DNA of 5,286 bases from Paracoccaceae bacterium. GTDB taxonomy: Bacteria; Pseudomonadota; Alphaproteobacteria; Rhodobacterales; Rhodobacteraceae. Position 1 is the first letter of the stretch; the number at the start of each line of letters is the position of its first letter. This document shows, piece by piece, positions 1 to 4,659 of the stretch. The notes under the pieces are model-generated. The model did no database searches and was not told the origin of the DNA. It worked only from the letters and a program-made list of their open reading frames with translations. The translations under genes and the position numbers were made by a program. Location of the stretch: assembly GCA_002683355.1 (NCBI GenBank), contig NYTF01000022.1, positions 1 through 5,286 of the forward strand. Direction: 5' to 3'.

Positions 1-179
1 TCACCACGAACATTTTCATATACTTCTACAAAAATCTCCTGATCATTAAATCGTTCAATTCGAGCATTAACTAGCTCTGTTGGCTTTCCTCTATGCATAG
101 AAAGTCTTCGGCTTATTGCATTAGAAAGTGGTTGATTGGAATTTCCTGATATTAACTTAGGTTCATATGAAAATGCCAT
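1..179 (-). CDS. prs: Ribose-phosphate pyrophosphokinase (PRPP synthetase), N-terminal 59 codons, cut by the window edge
   Basis: The reading frame from the ATG at 179-177 runs open to position 1 and gives 59 residues, too short to stand out as an ORF. It begins MAFSYEPKLISGNSNQPL and ends ERFNDQEIFVEVYENVRG. The ISGNSN block near residues 10-15, followed by RFNDQEIFVEVYENVRG at 43-59, is the classic N-terminus of PRPP synthetase. This cytoplasmic enzyme transfers pyrophosphate from ATP to ribose 5-phosphate, making PRPP for nucleotide, histidine, tryptophan and NAD synthesis. The F-N-D-x-E segment belongs to the ATP/regulatory flexible region of the family. The roughly 250 missing residues, including the PRPP-binding loop, lie left of the window. 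A GGGGA ribosome-binding candidate (189-185) sits 5 nt upstream of the ATG. The gene is divergent from the hydrolase at 336. The short seven-residue lead before KLISGN resembles Rhodobacterales homologues as I remember them. Identity is near certain; gene integrity cannot be judged. Confidence 0.93.
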   Translation of the reverse strand, partial: MAFSYEPKLISGNSNQPLSNAISRRLSMHRGKPTELVNARIERFNDQEIFVEVYENVRG

Positions 180-209
180 TCTTATCCCCAGTTAGTCTAA
201 ATTTAGTCG

Positions 210-225
210 TGTCATAACACTGACA
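210..225. repeat. Operator-like inverted repeat TGTCA-N6-TGACA
   Basis: TGTCA (210-214) and TGACA (221-225) are perfect 5-bp inverted arms spaced by 6 nt. The spacing of about one helical turn between arm centres fits a dimeric regulator. It lies between the candidate prs promoter and the prs start, where a bound protein would act as a roadblock, or the arms could pair in the prs leader RNA. No regulator family can be named from this alone, and 5-bp arms occur by chance fairly often. Confidence 0.3.
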
Positions 226-230
226 ATCGT

Positions 231-248
231 TCTTGCAAAGCCGCAAGA
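231..248. repeat. Perfect 6-bp inverted repeat (hairpin) in the prs leader
   Basis: TCTTGC (231-236) and GCAAGA (243-248) are perfect inverted arms around a 6-nt loop. If prs transcription starts near 248, this hairpin would form the very 5' end of the prs mRNA, where such structures can protect against decay. It also overlaps the plus-strand -35 candidate, so it could instead be a protein-binding site. It is not a terminator, since no T-tract follows on either strand. The arms are real; the role is a guess. Confidence 0.35.
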
Positions 249-262
249 TAAGATATTATAAT
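233..262 (+). promoter_or_regulatory. Candidate sigma-70 promoter for the alpha/beta hydrolase
   Basis: TTGCAA (233-238, 4 of 6 to the -35 consensus) is separated by 18 nt from a perfect TATAAT (257-262). A start near 269 would give a leader of about 67 nt before the TTG at 336. The -10 overlaps the one used by the opposite-strand prs candidate, so the two polymerases could not bind at once. A consensus match only; no experimental support is visible. Confidence 0.4.
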
Positions 263-283
263 TTTTTTTGATCTATATCTTAA
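255..283 (-). promoter_or_regulatory. Candidate sigma-70 promoter for prs
   Basis: Reading the minus strand, TTAAGA (283-278, 4 of 6 to the -35 consensus) is followed after 17 nt by TATAAT (260-255, perfect -10). Transcription would start near 248, giving a prs leader of about 70 nt. The -10 is part of the 8-bp palindrome ATTATAAT (255-262), which also serves the plus-strand candidate. This is inferred from consensus matching in an AT-rich region, where chance hits are common. Confidence 0.4.
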
Positions 284-323
284 AATAGCAACATTTATTT
301 AGTTTTTTCAACTAACATATAAA

Positions 324-329
324 AAGGAG
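324..329 (+). promoter_or_regulatory. Strong Shine-Dalgarno site supporting a TTG start
   Basis: AAGGAG at 324-329 lies 6 nt before the TTG at 336. An in-frame TAG at 333-335 directly precedes that TTG, and the next in-frame Met is far inside the domain (residue 102). The ribosome-binding site therefore fixes TTG as the start codon. Confidence 0.8.
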
Positions 330-335
330 CGGTAG

Positions 336-1151
336 TTGAATAAATTAGCATCGTTTAGTGGTTATGAGACTTCATGGTATGAGGTTGGGCAGAATGGTCC
401 TAAATTAGTCTTGTTGCACTGCTCATTGGCTCACGGTGGCGCCTGGGCTGGAGTTAGTGAGCGTTTGTCATCTACATTCAAAATATTTGTTCCAGATTTA
501 CCAGGCCAGGGGAAAAGTCAAGATTGGGATGAAAATGTACTTTTTCAGGATCAGGGTGTAGCTAGTATTGTAGGTCTCCTAAAACATATTGAGAAACCTT
601 GTCATTTGATAGGTCATTCTTTTGGCGCTACTATTGCTATGCGAATTGCGAATGAATATCCAGAATTAGTAAAAAGTTTAATTTTGTTTGAGCCAGTATT
701 TTTTGGATGCTTAGAGGATTCTGGAAATCCGATGTATGATCAATGGAGTATTCGAGAAAAACCTTATACCGATTTAATCAACAAAGGTGACCTTGAGGGC
801 GCATCCAAAGCTTTCATGAATCTTTGGGGAACTGGGGCTGATTGGGCTGATATTCCAGAACATCAAAGAACCTATATCACTAAAAGGATACATTTAATTT
901 CTGCTGGTAGTAAATCAGTGATAAATCCAGGAAAAGATAGAATGCTTTTAAGCGACTATAAAAAAGTTAAAATACCAGTTTATTTACTTGAAGGAGAACA
1001 TTCTCCAATTGTTATATCGGAGGTTCAAAAGACGCTTTTGCATACATTTCCAAATGCTTTGAGATCAATTATTGACGGTGCTGGACACATGGCGCCGATA
1101 ACGCATCCTGAAGAATTTGCAAAAGAAGTTAAAAACTTTATTGAACCTTAA
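336..1151 (+). CDS. Alpha/beta-fold hydrolase, substrate unknown
   Basis: The 271-residue protein starts at TTG and is a complete single-domain alpha/beta hydrolase, a usual length for the fold. LVLLHCSLAHGGAW (24-37) is the strand-3 and oxyanion-hole region, with His28 in the HG-like position. FVPDLPGQGKS (51-61) is the typical loop after strand 4. GHSFG (93-97) is the nucleophile elbow with Ser95. GAGHM (248-252) carries the catalytic His251. The acid is less clear: the loop after strand 7 reads GEHSP (220-224) with no Asp at the usual place, while FEP (118-120) puts Glu119 after strand 6, an alternative acid position in this superfamily. There is no signal peptide, so it is probably cytoplasmic. 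Members cleave esters, amides, C-C bonds or lactones, and the sequence does not say which. It is divergent from prs and converges on ycgN with 24 bp between stop codons. No obvious terminator was found. Confidence 0.88.
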   Translation: MNKLASFSGYETSWYEVGQNGPKLVLLHCSLAHGGAWAGVSERLSSTFKIFVPDLPGQGKSQDWDENVLFQDQGVASIVGLLKHIEKPCHLIGHSFGATIAMRIANEYPELVKSLILFEPVFFGCLEDSGNPMYDQWSIREKPYTDLINKGDLEGASKAFMNLWGTGADWADIPEHQRTYITKRIHLISAGSKSVINPGKDRMLLSDYKKVKIPVYLLEGEHSPIVISEVQKTLLHTFPNALRSIIDGAGHMAPITHPEEFAKEVKNFIEP

Positions 1152-1175
1152 TACGAGATAATTTGGAGACCTGGA

Positions 1176-1637
1176 TTATGACCATTTTTCATTTATGAAA
1201 TTTTCTAAATCTTCTTCATTCACGTTGTCTTCTGATATTGTTTTATCTGCTACTGTTTGATCAGCTTCGGTAGCACTATTCGGATTTTTGGATATTAAAG
1301 GATGCCACTTTTCTAAAGCCTCTCCGTAGAAAACCCTTCGGTAACCACAAGTATCTGGCATCCAATAAGCAATTTCCTTTATATTTTTTGGAGTAAGTTT
1401 AATGCAATCTGGTACTAGCTTTTTACGCATTTTATAATTTTTGCAGCGTGCGGTATGTGTGTCTAATAATTTACAAGATACATTTGTGTAGAATACCTCA
1501 TTGGTATCTGCGTCTTCAATTTTTCGAAGACAGCACTTGCCACAACCATCACATAAGGCTTCCCATTCGTTTGTATCAAGTTCTTCTAATTTGTACTTTT
1601 CCCAGAACTTGGATCGATATCTTTTTTGTTTGCACAT
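1176..1637 (-). CDS. ycgN: YcgN/UPF0260-family cysteine-cluster protein
   Basis: This 153-residue protein of unknown biochemical function matches the YcgN (UPF0260) family. After a short basic lead, FWEKYKLEELDTNEWEALCDGCGKCC follows the family pattern FW....L..M...EWE.LCDGCG.CCL. Cysteines 29, 32, 35 and 36 form the CxxCxxCC cluster, and Cys56, 65, 78 and 97 are the other conserved ones (DCIKLT at 77-82, WMPDTCGYR at 92-100). Eight cysteines fit metal or iron-sulfur binding, which is predicted but unproven for the family. EKWHPL (109-114) is another family signature. The last 38 residues are acidic and low in complexity, so this end may be disordered. The start ATG (1637) has only a weak AAAGG 12 nt upstream. 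Another ATG at 1648 is out of frame. The gene is divergent from DUF2161 across 66-81 bp and convergent with the hydrolase. Family assignment is secure; function is unknown. Confidence 0.92.
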   Translation of the reverse strand: MCKQKRYRSKFWEKYKLEELDTNEWEALCDGCGKCCLRKIEDADTNEVFYTNVSCKLLDTHTARCKNYKMRKKLVPDCIKLTPKNIKEIAYWMPDTCGYRRVFYGEALEKWHPLISKNPNSATEADQTVADKTISEDNVNEEDLENFINEKWS

Positions 1638-1705
1638 TGATAATACATGCCTTTAAACACAAAATAATAAAAGGGCTTTAATAGAATATTTATATAAATA
1701 ATTTT

Positions 1706-1709
1706 GAGG
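1706..1709 (+). promoter_or_regulatory. Shine-Dalgarno site favouring the ATG at 1719
   Basis: GAGG at 1706-1709 lies 9 nt before ATG 1719. An in-frame TTG at 1704 would extend the protein by five residues (MRHHK), but it overlaps this site and has no ribosome-binding site of its own, so ATG 1719 is preferred. Confidence 0.65.
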
Positions 1710-1718
1710 CATCATAAA

Positions 1719-2393
1719 ATGGATGAGATAGATTTATACAAGCCAATCAAAACATATTTTGAACGCCATGGCTATGTTGTTAAATCAGAGATTAAGAACT
1801 GTGATGTGGTAGCAATTAAAGGAGATGAGACGCCAATAATAATTGAAATGAAATTAAACTTTTCATTAACTTTATTAATGCAAGGCATAGATCGTCAGTT
1901 AATATCAGAATTTGTTTATTTAGCTTTTCCAGTTAAAAAGGGTAAATATCATCAAAAGTTGGTAAAAGATGCTATAAAAATATGCCGGCGCTTGGGATTA
2001 GGATTGCTCACGATAAGATTGACCCCAACAGAATTTGTTAGAGTGCATTGTGAGCCCGGATTGGTAAAAGTGAATAAATCAAAAGAGAGATCCAAGGTTC
2101 TTTTAGATGAATTTAATAAAGTATTGGGTGACCCAAATGTGGGTGGTCAAGTGGGCAAAAGTATAATGACTGCATACAGGCAGGATGCAATTTGTATTGC
2201 AAAAGCAATTATCAGAGGGGAAGAGGGAAAGCCGTCTGTGTTGGTAAATTCTCTTGGAATTTTAAACTCAGGCTCTATTTTAAATAAGAACTATTATGGT
2301 TGGTTTTATAAAATTAAGTACGGATTATATGGCGTAACTACAAAAGGAAAATATGAATTAAACAACTTAAACGATAATAAGTTAAAGGACTAA
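1719..2393 (+). CDS. DUF2161-family protein with a PD-(D/E)XK nuclease-like core
   Basis: From ATG 1719 the protein has 224 residues. The N-terminal half looks like a PD-(D/E)XK phosphodiesterase fold: a helix with DLYKPIKTYFE (5-15), Glu24, then CDVVAIKG (28-35) with Asp29, and IIIEMKL (40-46) with Glu43-x-Lys45. MQGIDRQ (54-60) follows on the next helix. That order, D then ExK then a Gln-bearing helix, is the active-site signature of the superfamily. RRLGLGLLTIR (90-100) is a late core strand. The remainder (GDPNVGG at 137-143, MTAYRQDA at 150-157, then GSILNKNYYGWFYKIKYGLY) reads like a small winged-helix module that could bind nucleic acid; this is inference. The family is common in Alphaproteobacteria and has no established function as far as I know. 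The gene is divergent from ycgN and ends 5 bp before the ribF stop. Family call is from memory; the catalytic triad is directly visible. Confidence 0.82.
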   Translation: MDEIDLYKPIKTYFERHGYVVKSEIKNCDVVAIKGDETPIIIEMKLNFSLTLLMQGIDRQLISEFVYLAFPVKKGKYHQKLVKDAIKICRRLGLGLLTIRLTPTEFVRVHCEPGLVKVNKSKERSKVLLDEFNKVLGDPNVGGQVGKSIMTAYRQDAICIAKAIIRGEEGKPSVLVNSLGILNSGSILNKNYYGWFYKIKYGLYGVTTKGKYELNNLNDNKLKD

Positions 2394-2398
2394 GTTTT

Positions 2399-3340
2399 TT
2401 AAATATGCTCTTGAAGAATTTTTTTACTGGTTTCGCAATCTTGATCCATTTGCTTTATCAAAGAATCTAAGCTGTCGAATTTTAGTTCTGGTCTTTGAAA
2501 TGATACCAGAGCAATTGAGAGCTCTTCTCCATAAATATCTCCAGAAAAGTCAAAGATAAAAGTTTCCAAGTTTGGAATATTTACACCAAAAGTGGGCCGT
2601 TCACCTAATGAAGCTGCACCTAAAAACCTTCCTTTGTAAGGACCAGTTAAAATATCAGCTATTACTGCGTAAACCCCAAATTTTGGTAAATGGAGGCCGT
2701 CTAGAGACATGTTCGCTGTTGGGTATCCAAGCTCTCTTCCTCTTTGATCTCCAGAAATGACGGTTCCTTCTATTCTGTACCAGTGGCCAAGCATATGTGC
2801 GGCATCATCGGGACGACCATCTGCAATAGCGTTTCTAATGGAGGTAGAAGAAAATGTTCCCTTATTGTCAGCAACTAAAGGCGCTATCGTTACCCCAAAA
2901 CCTAACTTTTTCCCAAAATCTATTAATGTTTGCACTGAGCCTGCTCTATTTTTCCCAAAGCAGAAATCAGCACCAACCACTATATGCTTAACACCGAGCC
3001 CATTAACAAGAACGTCAGTTATGAATTGGACAGCGCTTAGAGACGATAAGGCAGAGTTGAACTGCAATTCATAAAGATTTTCGATACCCACTTTTTTAAG
3101 TTGACTTGCTCTAGCTTCTGCACTCATTAATCTAAACGGTTTTGAATTTGATTGAAAATATGCTCTTGGGTGAGGTTCAAAAGTTATAACACCCAGTTTT
3201 GAATTAAGATTTGTGGAAACTTCTCGCGCAAGATCGATCACAGATAGATGTCCTTGATGGACGCCATCAAAGTTGCCAATAGCGACACACGCTCCTTTGT
3301 CTTCTTGATTTAAGAAAGTATAATCACGAATAATTTTCAA
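2399..3340 (-). CDS. ribF: Bifunctional riboflavin kinase / FAD synthetase
   Basis: The 313-residue protein phosphorylates riboflavin to FMN and adenylylates FMN to FAD, releasing pyrophosphate. The N-terminal nucleotidyltransferase module shows GNFDGVHQGH (22-31), the HxGH-like ATP motif, then TFEPHPR (53-59), GADFCFGKNRAG (123-134) and SSTSIRNAIADGRP (164-177). The C-terminal riboflavin kinase module shows GRELGYPTANM (201-211), including the PTAN motif at 207-210, GERPTFG (246-252), and LETFIFDF (258-265) with catalytic Glu259. Length and domain order match complete bacterial RibF. The start is TTG at 3340-3338, whose TTGA overlaps the maoC stop, with GAGG 6 nt upstream; no ATG lies close by in frame. 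It is the last gene of the ppaC-HAD-maoC-ribF operon. Five base pairs separate its stop from that of the opposing DUF2161 gene, with no clear terminator between. Confidence 0.96.
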   Translation of the reverse strand: MKIIRDYTFLNQEDKGACVAIGNFDGVHQGHLSVIDLAREVSTNLNSKLGVITFEPHPRAYFQSNSKPFRLMSAEARASQLKKVGIENLYELQFNSALSSLSAVQFITDVLVNGLGVKHIVVGADFCFGKNRAGSVQTLIDFGKKLGFGVTIAPLVADNKGTFSSTSIRNAIADGRPDDAAHMLGHWYRIEGTVISGDQRGRELGYPTANMSLDGLHLPKFGVYAVIADILTGPYKGRFLGAASLGERPTFGVNIPNLETFIFDFSGDIYGEELSIALVSFQRPELKFDSLDSLIKQMDQDCETSKKILQEHI

Positions 3341-3771
3341 TTTTCACCTCTACTTGGCGCCAAGGCGACAGCTTCACCTTTTATTACTAATTTATCTCCA
3401 ACTTTCGCCTCACATTTTAAAGTTACTTGTTTTTTATTATTATTTATATTTATTACTGTTACTGAAGCTACTACTTTATCTCCAGGGTAAACAGGTTTTG
3501 TAAATTGCAGAGTTTGGCTTAAGTAAATAGCTCCATGGCCAGGCAAATACTCACCCAAGAGAGCAGAGAAAAGTGATGCGGAAAGCATCCCGTGTACCAC
3601 CCTACTCTTGAAAATTGATGCTTTTCCAGCTTCATCGTTTAAGTGGATCGGATTTCTATCTTCAGAGGTTTTAGCAAATGACTCAATTTCAACGTCGCCC
3701 ATTACTTTAGCGATTGACCTGCTTAGACCAATCTCCATGTCCTCTAAATAGATAGTTCCAATTCGATTCAT
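3337..3771 (-). CDS. MaoC-type (R)-specific enoyl-CoA hydratase-like protein
   Basis: This 144-residue single-hotdog protein carries the hydratase 2 motif: FAKTSEDRNPIH (32-43) with Asp38 and His43, the catalytic dyad of PhaJ-type enzymes, followed by the conserved VVHGML (58-63). FTKPVYPGDKV (90-100) is the second family signature. Such enzymes hydrate trans-2-enoyl-CoA to (R)-3-hydroxyacyl-CoA, linking beta-oxidation or polyester metabolism, but many MaoC-like proteins have other acyl-CoA substrates. Length fits the PhaJ-like subgroup. The ATG at 3771 has AAGG 10 nt upstream, within the end of the HAD gene, whose stop is 7 nt away. Its own TGA overlaps the ribF TTG. Nothing visible links it chemically to FAD synthesis, apart from the flavin needs of acyl-CoA dehydrogenases that produce enoyl-CoA; this is inference. 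Fold and dyad are clear; substrate is unknown. Confidence 0.88.
   Translation of the reverse strand: MNRIGTIYLEDMEIGLSRSIAKVMGDVEIESFAKTSEDRNPIHLNDEAGKASIFKSRVVHGMLSASLFSALLGEYLPGHGAIYLSQTLQFTKPVYPGDKVVASVTVININNNKKQVTLKCEAKVGDKLVIKGEAVALAPSRGEN
3347..3350 (-). promoter_or_regulatory. Shine-Dalgarno site for the TTG start of ribF
   Basis: On the minus strand GAGG (3350-3347) lies 6 nt before TTG 3340, inside the end of the maoC coding region. It supports TTG as the ribF start and points to coupled translation with maoC. Confidence 0.7.
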
Positions 3772-3778
3772 TTTAATA

Positions 3779-4657
3779 CTACCTTAAAAAGCCGATGCTA
3801 TAAGTGGGCTTAAATTCTTGCCTGTCCAAGAAATTGTTTAATTTATTTTGGTTTGGTTGGATAACAGTATTTGTTTCTTGAGATGCCAGACCACCCGTAA
3901 TAAATAGGCTATCTAATTTAGAAGCAACAGCACCCTTTATGTCTGTTAGCATTCCATCACCAATGCACAAAATTTTATCATTTGGTATGTTTGGATCAAT
4001 TTTTTTTAAATGATCAAAAGCAAGATCATAAATAGGTTTGTGAGGTTTACCAAAGTACAAACTTTCCCCACCCATTTCTGTGTATAATTTTGCTAATGCT
4101 CCAGCGCAATAAGCCCGTTTATGGCCTCGATCAACAACTATATCTGGGTTTGCACATAACATTTTTAGTTTCCGATTTATGAAATTTGTAAAGAGACTTT
4201 TGTAGTCCTCTGGGTGATCATTCAAGTCATCAAAAGGTCCTGTACACACAATCCCATCAGCATTTTCTGCTGAAACACGTTCTATTGAGGAAACCTGATC
4301 GATAATTTCCATATTGTTAAAAAAACCTGAATCATTTTCTGGACCAAGGTGAAATACTTTTTGATTAACTACACCTTTAAACATCGCCGCTCGTGCGCTA
4401 TCTCCCGAAGTAGCAATTGCGTCCCAGCAACTTGTGGGCACCCCAATTTTATGGAGTTGTCGCTCCACACTTTCGCTAGGTCTCGGGGAGTTCGTAACTA
4501 AAACCACGTATCCTAAGCCTTTAGCTCGATAGTTTTTTAATGCATTCAAAGCTTCATCAAATGGCGAGTATCCATCATGTACGCATCCCCAAAGATCGAC
4601 AAACAGTGCCTCATATTTTTTTGACAGGTCTTTAATAGAATTTATTATGGGATGCAT
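3779..4657 (-). CDS. HAD superfamily class IIA protein (TIGR01459-like) with an atypical DLWG motif I
   Basis: The 292-residue protein follows the HAD-IIA layout: motif I FVDLWGCVHDG (19-29) with Asp21, motif II VTNSPRP (54-60), a class IIA cap between about 80 and 190 (SGDSARA at 84-90, HLGPEND at 103-109, CTGPFDD at 138-144, CANPDIVVDRG at 168-178), motif III Lys204 in GKPHKP, and motif IV GDGMLTDI (233-240). In normal HAD phosphatases motif I is DxD; here Trp23 replaces the second Asp, the general acid/base. I recall the same D-x-W-G or D-x-F-G pattern in this subfamily, so it is probably a family trait and not damage. The nucleophile and Mg-binding acids remain. The subfamily has no settled substrate that I know of. 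Its ATG starts 2 nt after the ppaC stop with no clear ribosome-binding site, suggesting coupled translation. Position beside ribF makes a phosphorylated flavin precursor one possible ligand, but this is speculation. Confidence 0.88.
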   Translation of the reverse strand: MHPIINSIKDLSKKYEALFVDLWGCVHDGYSPFDEALNALKNYRAKGLGYVVLVTNSPRPSESVERQLHKIGVPTSCWDAIATSGDSARAAMFKGVVNQKVFHLGPENDSGFFNNMEIIDQVSSIERVSAENADGIVCTGPFDDLNDHPEDYKSLFTNFINRKLKMLCANPDIVVDRGHKRAYCAGALAKLYTEMGGESLYFGKPHKPIYDLAFDHLKKIDPNIPNDKILCIGDGMLTDIKGAVASKLDSLFITGGLASQETNTVIQPNQNKLNNFLDRQEFKPTYSIGFLR

Positions 4658-4659
4658 AT

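Noticed and set aside
182..190. TTATCCCCA, 8 of 9 to a DnaA box
   Set aside because: A single copy that coincides with the prs ribosome-binding site; no cluster or origin-like features nearby.
268..281. TTGAT-N4-ATCTT, 8 of 10 to an FNR-type site
   Set aside because: One half-site is imperfect, the region is very AT-rich, and the position fits neither candidate promoter as an activator site.
1187..1204. TTTCAT/ATGAAA inverted repeat followed by TTTT
   Set aside because: The short AT-only stem lies inside the ycgN coding region and is too weak to call a terminator for the hydrolase gene.
1448..1681. 77-codon plus-strand open frame
   Set aside because: It lies mostly antisense to the well-supported ycgN gene and its translation shows no family pattern.
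1649..1681. Near-repeat GCCTTTAAA / GGCTTTAAT between ycgN and DUF2161, and TATAAA-like boxes at 1682-1698
   Set aside because: The repeat is short and imperfect, and no -35 partner at a proper distance supports the -10-like boxes, so no promoter was called.
2364..2383. AACTTA/TAAGTT inverted repeat near the DUF2161 stop
   Set aside because: The stem is AT-rich and separated from the T-run at 2395-2400 by 11 nt, so it does not have terminator form.
2572..2760. 62-codon plus-strand open frame
   Set aside because: It is wholly antisense to ribF, whose motifs are intact; the translation is unremarkable.
2757..3074. 105-codon plus-strand open frame
   Set aside because: It is antisense to the conserved core of ribF, with no recognisable domain; a shadow of coding constraint.
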